Source of the DNA: Synergistota bacterium
Lineage (GTDB): Bacteria > Synergistota > Synergistia > Synergistales > Synergistaceae
Direction: 5' to 3'
NCBI GenBank assembly: GCA_023450745.1
Contig: JAEXGR010000007.1
Coordinates: 1-64,000, forward strand
DNA length: 64,000 nucleotides
The notes under the pieces were generated by a model. It did not search any database and was not told where the DNA came from. It worked only from the letters and a program-made list of their open reading frames with translations. The translations under genes and the position numbers were made by a program. Positions 9,117 through 18,124 of the stretch are shown here, piece after piece (position 1 is the stretch's first letter; each line of letters begins with the position of its first letter).

Positions 9117-10209
9117 CCTCGATCACTCCTTCCAGGGTCCTTGAATCAAACAGCAGCTGGTTCGCAAGCTTTATTCCGACCTTGTCTCCTTCGTTGAAGA
9201 TCAGATTGTGATCGACCGCCCGGTGGGTCTCGATCTGCGAACGAAGCTCCATCCCCGCGAAGTCGAGGCGCTGGTCGACGATCGGGCCAAGCAGGTTGAC
9301 GCGCTTCACGACGGCGGCCGGCATTCCCGGCTCCGGTTCGCGGTAGATGTCGATATCGGAGGGGCGGCAGCCAAGAATGGGGTTCTCCGGGACCGCGCCC
9401 TTTATCTCCGCGGAGAGAAGTTCGCCGGTGCCCTTCGCGTACAGTTTGCCGTCGCGCACGTCGACGGGAATCATATTCGATATGCCCATAAAGCGGAAGA
9501 CGAAGGCGTTCACGGGGTTCTCAAAGACGTCCACCGGCGTGCCTATTTGACAGATATTGCCGTGCTGGTCAAGCACCGCGAGGCGGTCCGATATCGCAAG
9601 CGCGATCTCCTGGTCGTGAGTGACGTAGAGAACGGTGACGCCGGTCCTCTTCTGCAGCGCCCTGATCTCGAAGCGCATCTCCTCGCGCAGGTTCGCGTCA
9701 AGGTTGGTGAGCGGCTCGTCGAGAAGCATGATCTTCGGCTCGGCGACGAGCGCCCTCGCAAGCGCCACGCGCTGCTGCTGCCCGCCGGAGAGCTGCGAGG
9801 GAAGCCTGTTTTCAAGTCCCGTGAGGTTGACGCTGTTGATTGCCTCCTGCGTCCTCCGGTCCGCCTCTTTTTTTTCTACCTTCTGCATCTTGAGCGGATA
9901 GATAATGTTCTCTTTGACCGTCATATGGGGCCAGACGGCGTAATCCTGAAAGACGACACCGAGCGACCGTTCGTCGGGGGGGACCATGATCTTGTCCGCC
10001 GGCGAGGACTGCGTGACGCCGCCGATCTTGATCGTCCCCGCGTCGGGCGACTCAAAGCCGGCGATCATGCGGAGCATGACCGTCTTGCCGCATCCGGAGG
10101 GGCCAAGCAGGGTAAAGCATTCGCCATCGTTTATCGTCAGGTCGAGGTCCTTATAGACGACCTTCTGACCGTAGGCTTTGCGTACATGTTCGATTTTTAC
10201 CTCAGCCAA
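9109..10209 (-). CDS. ABC transporter ATP-binding protein, first ATPase of the operon
   Basis: This is a 366-residue importer ATPase with Walker A GPSGCGKTVM, signature LSGGQQQR, Walker B IMLLDEPLTNLD, switch VTHDQEIA and a C-terminal TOBE-like domain (CRPSDIDIY). It resembles the second ATPase at 6352 but is clearly diverged, so this is an old duplication and not a recent copy. The start is TTG 10209 (ttggctgag), with AAAGGAG ten bases upstream. It lies between the binding-protein gene and the permease, and its end overlaps the permease start. Normal importers of this type need one ATPase gene, giving a homodimer. Confidence 0.88.
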   Translation of the reverse strand: MAEVKIEHVRKAYGQKVVYKDLDLTINDGECFTLLGPSGCGKTVMLRMIAGFESPDAGTIKIGGVTQSSPADKIMVPPDERSLGVVFQDYAVWPHMTVKENIIYPLKMQKVEKKEADRRTQEAINSVNLTGLENRLPSQLSGGQQQRVALARALVAEPKIMLLDEPLTNLDANLREEMRFEIRALQKRTGVTVLYVTHDQEIALAISDRLAVLDQHGNICQIGTPVDVFENPVNAFVFRFMGISNMIPVDVRDGKLYAKGTGELLSAEIKGAVPENPILGCRPSDIDIYREPEPGMPAAVVKRVNLLGPIVDQRLDFAGMELRSQIETHRAVDHNLIFNEGDKVGIKLANQLLFDSRTLEGVIEDA

Positions 10210-10239
10210 ATCGAGAAGACTCCTTTCGTCATAAGATAG

Positions 10240-10267
10240 GGGGAAGGTCTGTCTCCAGGCCTTCCCC
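10240..10267 (-). terminator. Intra-operon hairpin after the binding-protein gene (attenuator or mRNA stabiliser)
   Basis: Bases 10240-10251 (ggggaaggtctg) pair with 10256-10267 (caggccttcccc) over a 4-base loop. There is no T-run on the minus strand. A hairpin here is the usual device to leave more binding-protein message than transporter message. Confidence 0.55.
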
Positions 10268-10325
10268 GAAAATTAAAGATCACGTTCTTGCGGACGCCGG
10301 CAACGCCGCCGCCCGCATGCGCACT

Positions 10326-11315
10326 TTATTTACCGGGGCGCATAATGTCTTTGAACTTCTTGATTGTCGCTTCCTTCTGGGAGCTCATATTCTGGAAATC
10401 AAGCTTGATCGCGTTGACGACCGCTTCGTGCGGCTTGGGCAGGGGGCTGTCCTTGGGCATCGTGACGTCGGCTCTGACAGGCAGCGTGTAGTTGTCGGCG
10501 ATGATCTGCTGGCCTTCCTTGGAGAGAAGGAAGTCAACGAACTTCTGCGCCGCGGAGAGGTTCTTCGTGCCCTTGATGATCGCTACGGGGCTGGGCAGCA
10601 CGATCGTCTCTTTCGGGTAAGCCATCGCGAGCGTGGCGCCCTTCTTTATCTTCGCCATCGTGATGTAGTCGACGCCGATGCAGGCTACGAGGTCGCCCAT
10701 CGCCGTGTCGTCGATGACCTGGCCTGAACCCTTGCCGAGGATGCCGCCGTTTTTCTGAACGTCTTCAAAGTACTTCCAGCCATAGAGCTTCTCTAAGGCC
10801 GCGACGCTGCCGTAGGCGGTGCCGGAAAGGGCGGGGTCGGCGATGCCGAAGGCGTCTTTATAGTCTTTGCCGAGCACGTCTTTCCACATCTTGGGGGCCG
10901 TCTTGATGAAACGGGTGTTGTAGACTATGCCGAGCGTCCCGTTGCGGGCGGGCGTGAAGTAGCCGTCGGGATCTTCAACCGGGCTCTCGACATACTTGCG
11001 GTTGGGCGATTTGTAGGCGTGAAGCACGCCTTCCTTCTTGAGCTGGTAGAAATCGGGAACTTCGCTGTGCCAAAGAACGTCGACGACGAGCTTACCGGAC
11101 TCGCGCTCGGCGGCGATCTTCGCCATCAGTTTGCCGGCGCCAGCGACATAGGCGTCGAACTCGATACCGGGGTTCTTCTTAAGGAATTCGTCCTTCAAAG
11201 CCCCGATAAGGGAATCCTTCATCGATGTGTAGACGGTAAGCTTCTCCGCCGCCATCGCCGCGCTTGATACAAAAATCATTGAAACCAGAAGTGCTGCCGC
11301 AAAAAATTTTTTCAC
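10326..11315 (-). CDS. Periplasmic solute-binding protein of the FbpA/AfuA type (family 1)
   Basis: This 329-residue exported binding protein has a clear signal peptide (about 1-22, ending SSAAMAA). The mature part starts EKLTVYTSMKDSLIGALKDEF, the typical opening of ferric-iron, 2-aminoethylphosphonate and similar ABC binding proteins. Later blocks (ADPALSGTAYGSVAAL, AYPKETIVLPSPVAII) fit the same fold. It is the first gene of the operon with two ATPases and a double permease, and should deliver the cargo to them. The start is GTG 11315 behind AAGGAGG with a seven-base gap. Whether the ligand is Fe3+ or a small organic anion cannot be decided here. Confidence 0.88.
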   Translation of the reverse strand: MKKFFAAALLVSMIFVSSAAMAAEKLTVYTSMKDSLIGALKDEFLKKNPGIEFDAYVAGAGKLMAKIAAERESGKLVVDVLWHSEVPDFYQLKKEGVLHAYKSPNRKYVESPVEDPDGYFTPARNGTLGIVYNTRFIKTAPKMWKDVLGKDYKDAFGIADPALSGTAYGSVAALEKLYGWKYFEDVQKNGGILGKGSGQVIDDTAMGDLVACIGVDYITMAKIKKGATLAMAYPKETIVLPSPVAIIKGTKNLSAAQKFVDFLLSKEGQQIIADNYTLPVRADVTMPKDSPLPKPHEAVVNAIKLDFQNMSSQKEATIKKFKDIMRPGK

Positions 11316-11705
11316 GATGTAACCTCCTTGAAATATTGGGGGGGAAAAGCTCTCCCCTCTTTATTAAATTCCGCGCGCCGCTCCCACAGGCCCGGTAATG
11401 ATGGGAAGGACGCGCAAAAGTTAATTCATTTTCCGCCACCGGCAAAAGAACGTTAGTATCATTGATGAGTACAGCTCGTTACATTATTAACGTTCGCTTT
11501 TCAGGAGTAAATTATATACCCTGGGCGGCAAAAGTAAAATAGAAAGATTTTTATTTTTAACATTTACCAGAAAGTTGAATCAAGAAATAATATTTAAATA
11601 GCTGCCAACCGCTCAATACGCTTAATAAACATAAAGCGAAAGAGGCTTCCTTAAACTTTCCTTAACGTTCTCTTCCGTTCTGTTTTTCGGCTCTTCCGTT
11701 ATTAT
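11316..11705. other. Non-coding region upstream of the ABC operon
   Basis: About 390 AT-rich bases without a supported gene. It should contain the promoter of the binding-protein operon and the 3' end of the folD transcript (minus strand from 12569). Short frames at 11179-11445 and 11662-11853 lack homology and ribosome sites. Confidence 0.5.
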
Positions 11706-12569
11706 CTAAAAACTCGATTTTTTGAGGCTCTGCTGGCAGGCTTCGACGACATGCTTCGCGAGCACCGCCGTAGTGACGCGCCCGATGCCGCCCGGCACGG
11801 GAGTGACCGCCCGCACGCGCTCCGCGGCGGCCCCGTAATCGACGTCGCCGCAAAGGCCGCCCTCCTCGTCAAGATTGATGCCGATGTCTACGATCACCTG
11901 TCCCGGAGCGAGATATTCGCTGCCGATCATCTTCGTCTGGCCGATGGCGACAACGAGGATGTCGGCCTCGCGGCAGATCTTCGCGAGATCCTTCGTCTTC
12001 GTATGGCAGGTGGTGACGGTCGCGTTGCGCCGCAGCAGCATCATCGCGACGGGCTTGCCGACAACGAAGCTGCGGCCGACGACGACGGCGCGCCGGCCCT
12101 CGATCTCGATATGATAGTGGTCGAGCATGTCGATGCAGGCCTCCGCCGTACAGGGGGCGAAGCCAATCTTCTTATCGGAATAAAGCCCCGCCATCGAGTA
12201 CTCCGTAATGCCGTCGATATCCTTCTCCGGCGCGAGGGCGCGGCAGACGGCGCGGTCGTCGATGTGCGCCGGCAGCGGGCGCAGGATCAACACCCCGTGA
12301 ACGGAGGCGTCCTCATTTATCGAACGCACCAGTCCGATGATCTCTTCCTGGGAGACCGACGCCGCGAAATGGAACTTCCGCACGTCGACTCCCGCCGCCT
12401 CGCAGCACTTCGCGGCGCTGCGCTCGTAGGTGAGGTCGTCGTTGTTCTCCCCCACCCTGATGATCGCCAGCGTCGGCACCGCGCCTTGCGCGCGCAGCTC
12501 GCCGCTCCTGTTTTTCAGTTGGAGGTTCAAAGAATCTACCACGGGTTTTCCTTTAAGGATGTCTGTCAT
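11706..12569 (-). CDS. folD: Methylenetetrahydrofolate dehydrogenase / cyclohydrolase
   Basis: This bifunctional one-carbon enzyme of 287 residues interconverts methylene-, methenyl- and formyl-tetrahydrofolate in the cytoplasm. Family marks are GVLILRPLPAHID, PEKDIDGI, the NAD(P) segment VVVGRSFVVGKPVAMMLL and the C-terminal TPVPGGIGRVTTAVL. In the active-site helix the usual Tyr-x-x-x-Lys reads Tyr48-Glu-Arg-Ser-Ala52-Ala-Lys54: the lysine four residues after Tyr is alanine, and the next lysine is kept two positions later. I recall similar YERGAxK patterns in other anaerobes, so it is probably a lineage variant. The ATG start lies in the coding-strand context of a stand-alone gene. Confidence 0.92.
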   Translation of the reverse strand: MTDILKGKPVVDSLNLQLKNRSGELRAQGAVPTLAIIRVGENNDDLTYERSAAKCCEAAGVDVRKFHFAASVSQEEIIGLVRSINEDASVHGVLILRPLPAHIDDRAVCRALAPEKDIDGITEYSMAGLYSDKKIGFAPCTAEACIDMLDHYHIEIEGRRAVVVGRSFVVGKPVAMMLLRRNATVTTCHTKTKDLAKICREADILVVAIGQTKMIGSEYLAPGQVIVDIGINLDEEGGLCGDVDYGAAAERVRAVTPVPGGIGRVTTAVLAKHVVEACQQSLKKSSF

Positions 12570-12678
12570 CTATAGATTACCATCTTTCATTAAGATAAAA
12601 ACCGCACGCGAATATGCGCTATATTTTAGCATACGCTCCGCCGGAGGGGCAGAGACGCGGCAAACGCCGCCGCGCCTG

Positions 12679-14304
12679 TTAATTGCCCCCGAAGAGCGCC
12701 TTGTCCACGCTCACGCGGAAATCCTCCCGGTCGAGCACGTCATAGATATTGCAGCGTTCGAGCGTCCGCATCACCTTCGGGTGCACGCCGCAGAGACACA
12801 CCGCCGTCCCCGCGCGGCGCCGGTCTTTGATGATCTCGATCAGCGTCGTGGCGCCGACAAAATCGATCAGCGGCACGCCGCGCAGCGAGATAATCACCTT
12901 GTCGCACTGCGGCAGCTCCTTGAAGCTCTTCACGAGCTTGTCGTCGTTGGAAAAGAAGACGACGCCGGTGACATAGGCGATATAGGCCTCGCCGTGCATC
13001 GCCTCCACGTCGTCGTCGCGCCCGCGGAGCTTGCTGTTCAGAATCTTCGAGAAATAGATATTGATCTCCGCCGCCTTGAGGATGAAGACGAGCATCGCGA
13101 ATTCAATGCCGATCACAATCGCCACCGTCAGGTCGAAGACCACCGTGCAGACCATCGTGATGACGAACTGCATAATGGCGCTCTTGAAGCCGCTGGAAAA
13201 GATCTTCCTTATCGCCCGCCACTCGTTCATGCGCCAGGCCGTCACCATCAGCACTCCGGCAAGCGCGGACAGCGGCAGCGCCGACATCACCGGGCTGAGG
13301 AAAAACATCGAGGCGAGCAGCCCCACGCCGTGGAAGACCCCCGTAAGCCTCGTCTGGCAGCCGGATTTTATCGCGACGCTCGTGCGCGCGATCGCCGCCG
13401 TCGCGGGCACGCCGCCAAGCAGCGGGATGATCATGTTGCCTACGCCCTGCGAGATCAGCTCCTGGTTGGCGTCAAAACGCCCGCCCGTCATCTGCTGCCC
13501 GCTCGCGCCGCAGAGCAGGCTCTCGATCATCCCCAGCGCCGCGATCGTAATCGCCGGCGAGAGCATCGACGGCAGCCGGAAAAAATCAATCCCTCCGAGC
13601 GAAAGGCGCGCCTCCGAGACGAGAGAGCGCGGAATGGCGCCGACGGTCGGGACGTCAAAGCCGCAGACGGCGCTTACAAGCGTCGCTACGGCGATCGCCG
13701 CAAGCGACGACGGTATCTTCTCCGCCAGGCGCTTCGGCCACGCGGCCATCACGCCGATCACGACCAGCGCGATGAAGAGCGCCGCGTAGTTTATCTGAAA
13801 GCCGAGCGAGTAATAAGAGATCAGGCGCTCCAGCGCCGTCTCCCCCGCGGAGACCGTACCGAACATGTTGTCTATCTGCCCCAGCGCGATGATCACCGCG
13901 ATCCCCGAAGTAAAGCCCGTGATTACCGGCGAGGGGATCAGGGAGATGAACTTTCCCAGTTTGAAGATACCAAGCAGCAGCAGGATGATCCCGGCCATAA
14001 AGCTGACGATGAAGAGCCCGTCGGCGCCGTAGCGCGCGACGACGATGGCGAGCACCGCGGACATCGCGCCGGTCGGCCCCGATATCTGAAACGACGCCCC
14101 CGAGAAAAGGCTCATGACAATTCCGCCGATGATCGCGGTGATAAGCCCCGCCGCGGCGTCCGCGCCGCTTCCTACGCCAAAGGCGAGCGCCAGCGGCAGC
14201 GCTACGGCGGCGACCGTCATTCCCGCGCTGAAGTCCTTAGTCAGTTTCTCGGCGTTGTAGCCGCGGAACTCATTTCGAAGTATCTGAACGTAATTCTCAA
14301 ACAT
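12679..14304 (-). CDS. SulP-family anion permease with C-terminal STAS domain
   Basis: This 541-residue inner-membrane carrier is of the SulP (SLC26-like) family, which transports sulfate, bicarbonate or dicarboxylates. The membrane part (about 1-400) shows the family segments VALPLALAFGVGSGA and SGASFQISGPTGAMSAVLA. The C-terminal STAS domain (about 430-535) has VIISLRGVPLIDFVGATTL, with DFVG where anti-sigma antagonists have a phosphorylatable DSxG. The start is ATG 14304 with GGGAG ten bases upstream; an upstream TTG frame to 14325 would overlap that ribosome site. No neighbour reveals the anion. The gene stands alone between folD and a divergent FeS gene. Confidence 0.9.
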   Translation of the reverse strand: MFENYVQILRNEFRGYNAEKLTKDFSAGMTVAAVALPLALAFGVGSGADAAAGLITAIIGGIVMSLFSGASFQISGPTGAMSAVLAIVVARYGADGLFIVSFMAGIILLLLGIFKLGKFISLIPSPVITGFTSGIAVIIALGQIDNMFGTVSAGETALERLISYYSLGFQINYAALFIALVVIGVMAAWPKRLAEKIPSSLAAIAVATLVSAVCGFDVPTVGAIPRSLVSEARLSLGGIDFFRLPSMLSPAITIAALGMIESLLCGASGQQMTGGRFDANQELISQGVGNMIIPLLGGVPATAAIARTSVAIKSGCQTRLTGVFHGVGLLASMFFLSPVMSALPLSALAGVLMVTAWRMNEWRAIRKIFSSGFKSAIMQFVITMVCTVVFDLTVAIVIGIEFAMLVFILKAAEINIYFSKILNSKLRGRDDDVEAMHGEAYIAYVTGVVFFSNDDKLVKSFKELPQCDKVIISLRGVPLIDFVGATTLIEIIKDRRRAGTAVCLCGVHPKVMRTLERCNIYDVLDREDFRVSVDKALFGGN

Positions 14305-14449
14305 GAAAAACTGTCTCCCCCGCAAAAAGCTTTTTCTAAAAACATATCTGCCTATAATACGAAAAAATATTTAATTTATCAACATTTTATGAAATTAAAG
14401 AAAAAAAGAACAAGAGCGGGCCTGCGCAAAGCAAACAGTAAAATCGCAC

Positions 14450-14480
14450 TTGCATCGCCCCCGGCGTTCGGGAGTATAAT
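14450..14480 (+). promoter_or_regulatory. Probable sigma-70 promoter of the HTH/ferredoxin gene
   Basis: TTGCAT at 14450-14455 and a perfect TATAAT at 14475-14480 are 19 bases apart, and the gene starts at 14515 after an AGGAGG ribosome site. Confidence 0.5.
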
Positions 14481-14514
14481 TTAATCGATAAATAATTGCG
14501 CAGGAGGTATACCT

Positions 14515-15801
14515 ATGGCACATAACCATACGCATGGGTCGCCCTATTCGCGTCTGGCCGAGAGGCTCAACAGATTTCCGCAGGGAGCGCCCGCATCGAA
14601 ACTGCTTTTTGATATATTGAAAATACTGATGACTGAAAAAGAGGCGGGGCTCATGGCCCAGCTCCCGATAAAGCCATTCAGCGCCCGTCAGGCGGCCGAG
14701 ATCTGGAAACTGTCGGACTGCGAGGCGCAAAAAGCGCTCGACGAGCTGGCCCGCCGCGCCATCATCGTCGACATCGAGCAGGACGGGAAGCAAATCTACG
14801 CCGTGCCGCCGCCGATGGCGGGCTTCTTTGAATTCTCGCTGATGCGCGTGCGCGAAGATATCGACCAGAAGACCCTCAGCGAACTCTTCTACCAGTACAT
14901 CACCGTCGAAGAGGATTTTATGCGCGACCTGGTACGCGGCGGCGACATCCAGATGGGACGCATCTTCCCCCAGGAGCCGCAGATCCCCGACGAATACGCG
15001 CTGCACGTCCTTGATTACGAACGCGCGACGAACGTCATCGACACCGCCTCGGACATCGGCGTCAGCATGTGCTACTGCCGCCACAAGGCGCTGCACGCGG
15101 GCGCCGTCTGCGACGCGCCGATGGATATCTGCATGACCTTCAACACGACGGCGGCGACGCTCATCAAGCACGGCCACGCGCGCCGGGTGGAGGCCGCGGA
15201 ATGCCGCGACCTGCTCGCGCAGGCCTACGACCATAACCTCGTGCAGTTCGGGGAAAACGTCAGGCGGCGCGTCAACTTCATCTGCAACTGCTGCTCCTGC
15301 TGCTGCGAGGCGCTGCTCGCGATCAAGCGCTTCGGCGTCGCGCAGACGATCTGTTCCAACTACATCTCCGCGATCGAAACGGAAAAATGCGTCGGCTGCG
15401 GCAAATGCCGGAAGATCTGCCCCGTCGACGCGATCGAAATGACGGAGGAAAAGGGCGTGAAAAAGGCCCGCGTCATCCCCGAGCGCTGCATCGGCTGCGG
15501 CGTCTGCATCAAGCATTGCCCGACCAAGGCGCTGCGGCTCGAGCCGCGCCCCCACCGGATGATAACGCCGCTTGATACGACGCACAGAATCGTCGCGATG
15601 GCGACGGAGCGCGGCAAACTGCAAGAGCTGATCTTCGACAACAAGGTGCTCTTCAGCCACCGGCTGCTCGGCGGCGTGCTCGGCGCGATCCTCAAGCTGC
15701 CCGGCCTCCAGCGCTCCTTCGCGCAGGCGCAGCTCAAGTCGCGCTACCTGGAAACGCTGATCTCGCGGGCCGCGGGAAAAGGGGAGCCCTCCGGCAGATA
15801 G
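14515..15801 (+). CDS. FeS protein: N-terminal winged-helix-like region plus cysteine-rich domain and 2x[4Fe-4S] ferredoxin
   Basis: This 428-residue cytoplasmic protein has no assigned function that I know. Residues about 25-105 look like a winged helix (FSARQAAEIWKLSDCEAQKALDELARRAIIVDI). Next comes a cysteine-rich region with SMCYCRHK, a further Cys pair (VCDAPMDIC) and CNCCSCCC. A bacterial-type ferredoxin follows at about 283-345 with CVGCGKCRKICP and CIGCGVCIKHCP, ligating two [4Fe-4S] clusters. The mixture suggests a redox-sensing or electron-transfer protein. The start is ATG 14515 with a strong aggaggt site. It is monocistronic; the chromate-transporter remnants follow. Confidence 0.8.
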   Translation: MAHNHTHGSPYSRLAERLNRFPQGAPASKLLFDILKILMTEKEAGLMAQLPIKPFSARQAAEIWKLSDCEAQKALDELARRAIIVDIEQDGKQIYAVPPPMAGFFEFSLMRVREDIDQKTLSELFYQYITVEEDFMRDLVRGGDIQMGRIFPQEPQIPDEYALHVLDYERATNVIDTASDIGVSMCYCRHKALHAGAVCDAPMDICMTFNTTAATLIKHGHARRVEAAECRDLLAQAYDHNLVQFGENVRRRVNFICNCCSCCCEALLAIKRFGVAQTICSNYISAIETEKCVGCGKCRKICPVDAIEMTEEKGVKKARVIPERCIGCGVCIKHCPTKALRLEPRPHRMITPLDTTHRIVAMATERGKLQELIFDNKVLFSHRLLGGVLGAILKLPGLQRSFAQAQLKSRYLETLISRAAGKGEPSGR

Positions 15802-15972
15802 CGCGGAAGAAAGGCAATATCCGGCAAAGATCAAGACTTTGGCCATTTAGGCGGGGCGGGCGGGAAAATATTAGATACAGGTAGATATATCCGCTGGTTC
15901 GCGTTGCGGCCTGGCCTTACAACCTGCGCAATTTTTTACTTCCTGTAAAGAGGACGTGCGATTGAACGCCGC

Positions 15973-16414
15973 GGGACTGTCGCCGAGCTCTTTGTCCGGT
16001 TTATGAAATTCGGCTGTTTCGCCTTTGGTGGCGGACTGAGCATCGCTGCGCAGACGCGCAGCCTCTTTAAGTGAAGAGGAGGAGAGAATCTCCGGCAAGG
16101 AATTTTTAGTCATCACCGGCATCCGCGCCGCCGTCGTACCAATCATCGCCATCGGTGCGCGTGGTGCCGGTTGAGCTCTTCTGGAGTTTTGTAAAAATCG
16201 GCTTCATCAGCTTCGGCGGGCTCTCCATGCCTCCTTTGATAAACGCGGCGATGATCTCGCACGGATAGATGACCGTTGGCAAAGTCTCAGACATAATCGC
16301 GATTGCCGAGATGACACCAGTATCGCAAGCGCGGTGACCGCCAACCTCGGCGCGCTCTATCCGACGCTGACGCTCACCGCCGCCGCGGAACTCTTTTTCG
16401 ACCGTGCCAAGTGA
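15973..16414 (+). pseudogene. Remnants of two adjacent chromate-transporter (ChrA-like) genes
   Basis: The plus strand holds scattered in-frame pieces of the CHR family. At 15985 it reads ELFVRFMKFGCFAFGGGLS, then a stop. Near 16100 it reads EFLVITGIRAAVVPIIA, like a CHR C-terminus. At 16168 it reads VELFWSFVKIGFISFGGLSM, then a stop near 16249. Finally 16344-16414 reads VTANLGALYPTLTLTAAAEL and ends at TGA. The two ELF..F.K.G...FGG starts imply the common arrangement of two short half-size subunits, each reduced to its ends by internal deletions. Nothing else is supported in 15802-16537. Confidence 0.7.
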
Positions 16415-16537
16415 AACCGCCGGCATCCTATTTTTTCGTGAACACATCAAGAAAAAATCCTGCCGAGACCTATGATCACCTGTTTTTAATACAGATCTTT
16501 CTCCGCCGCAGAGTTCGGTCTTATGACCGCTAGGTCC

Positions 16538-18058
16538 TCAGTCGTTGGCAATTTGAGCTAATTTTTCCCATACCGGTGGCATGGCCTGCGCCACCTCTTT
16601 GTAAATTGCGAATAGTTGGTCGTATTTGTCGTGATTATCCGGATCGGGCCTGTATGTCCGCTTCATGCGTATACATCTTCCGGCGGCCTCCAGCTCGTCG
16701 GCAAAGGCTCCGACGCCGACGCCAGCCAGCAGAGCGCCGCCAAAGGAAGATTCGGCGTTCGCAGGCAGTTTGACCTCCAGGCCGAATACGTCGCAGACGA
16801 TCTGGTTCCAAAGCGGGCTTTTAGCGCCCCCGCCGATCACGACGATATCCTCCATCTTATCGGTGAAGTCTCTCAAAACCTGCAGGCAGTCATAGAGACT
16901 GAAAGCCACACCCTCGAGCAGCGCACGCGCAAAGTGCCCCTTATTATGCACCATGCTGATGCCGAAGAAATCCCCGCGCGCGTTGGGATTAAAGTAAGGG
17001 CAGCGCTCACCGAGGAGATAGGGGTGGAAGATCAGCCCGCGCGCTCCAAGCTCCGCGCCTGCGGCCTGTTCGTCCATGAGAAGGTAGACATCCCTGCTTT
17101 CGCGTTCACAGAGTTCTTTTTCCGCGGGATAGAACGCGTCGCGCATCCAGCGATAGGCGGAGGCGCAGCTGTTTGTCGCCGTAACCGTATACCATTTGCC
17201 CTCCACCGAGTAGGGATAGGTAAATGATTTTTCATGTGGGACGGCCTTATCGGTAATCAGGTTGACGTTGCCCGCAGTGGCAAGCTTGACGACGATCTGA
17301 CCGGCCGTTACGGCTCCGGCACTGAAATCTTCGGCAGCCGTATCGGAGCAGCCGGCGATGACGGGCAACCCTTCAGGCAGTCCGGTAAGCGCGGCGATCC
17401 CGGCGCGCACCCCGCCGACAACTTCTTTGGAGCGGCGCACATCGGGCAACACCACCAGCGGCAGGTCGATCATCCGGCATATCTCGGGGGACCAGCAGTT
17501 CTTTCTCGCGTCGAAGAGAAGGCTTCCTTGAGCGTCGACCACGTCGGTGCAGAAATCTCCCGTTATATATGAACGGATGTAGTCTTTGGTAAACATCAGA
17601 CGGTCGATTTTCGCGTAATTTTCCGGCTCGCGCTCTTTGAGCCACATCAGCTGCGGCAGGGTCCAGGTGGGCGTCGGCATCTGCATGCCTATGCGGAATA
17701 TATCGTCGCCGTAATTTTCATTCAGGCGGCGACACTGGTCGCCGCTCCGCTGATCGTTCCACATGATGCAGGGACGGATCACGCACGAATCTTTATCCAG
17801 TAGCACTGCGTTGTGCGTCGAGGCCGTCACTGCGAGAGCGAGCACGCCGCCGAAGCCGTCCTTCATCTGCTCCCCACAAGAGCGCACCGTTTTCACAAAG
17901 GCATCGAGCCACATCGCCGGATCCTGCTCAGACCATCCCGGCTTCAGGTGCTGCGACGGATATTCTTTGAAGGCTGAGGCACAGATATTGCCGTCGAGAT
18001 CGATAACCATCGCCTTGCAGCCGCCGGTGCCAAAGTCCACGCCAAAAAGCTTTTCCAT
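16538..18058 (-). CDS. FGGY-family carbohydrate kinase (XylB/GlpK-like)
   Basis: This 506-residue cytoplasmic ATP-dependent kinase acts on a sugar or polyol. The N-terminal phosphate loop is GVDFGTGGCKA (6-16). The substrate and ATP regions WNDQR, TPTWTLPQLMWLK, AGCSDTAAEDF and the C-terminal IVVIGGGAKSPLWNQIVCDVFGLEV are standard for the XylB-like branch, and the length is normal. It is the last gene of the operon that starts at 25755, 66 bases after the RpiR gene, with GGAGGG upstream of ATG 18058. A sugar kinase beside a glycine-reductase-like complex is unusual; it suggests that the pathway releases a polyol or ketose. The exact sugar cannot be told. Confidence 0.9.
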   Translation of the reverse strand: MEKLFGVDFGTGGCKAMVIDLDGNICASAFKEYPSQHLKPGWSEQDPAMWLDAFVKTVRSCGEQMKDGFGGVLALAVTASTHNAVLLDKDSCVIRPCIMWNDQRSGDQCRRLNENYGDDIFRIGMQMPTPTWTLPQLMWLKEREPENYAKIDRLMFTKDYIRSYITGDFCTDVVDAQGSLLFDARKNCWSPEICRMIDLPLVVLPDVRRSKEVVGGVRAGIAALTGLPEGLPVIAGCSDTAAEDFSAGAVTAGQIVVKLATAGNVNLITDKAVPHEKSFTYPYSVEGKWYTVTATNSCASAYRWMRDAFYPAEKELCERESRDVYLLMDEQAAGAELGARGLIFHPYLLGERCPYFNPNARGDFFGISMVHNKGHFARALLEGVAFSLYDCLQVLRDFTDKMEDIVVIGGGAKSPLWNQIVCDVFGLEVKLPANAESSFGGALLAGVGVGAFADELEAAGRCIRMKRTYRPDPDNHDKYDQLFAIYKEVAQAMPPVWEKLAQIAND

Positions 18059-18124
18059 TATAAGGGTCCCTCCATTTATAGGCGCACTGCTCTGTCATGC
18101 GCGCCGGAGGCGCGAAGCTGTACG

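Noticed and set aside
12430..14484. 684-codon plus-strand frame opposite the SulP gene
   Set aside because: It is very rich in His, Arg and Asp, as antisense frames are here; the minus strand encodes a full SulP transporter.
14395..15846. 483-codon minus-strand frame opposite the HTH/ferredoxin gene
   Set aside because: The plus strand has intact ferredoxin motifs, promoter and ribosome site; the antisense frame has none.
16517..16530. Short hairpin cggtc-ataa-gaccg after the FGGY kinase stop
   Set aside because: Five-base stem without a T-run; it could be chance.
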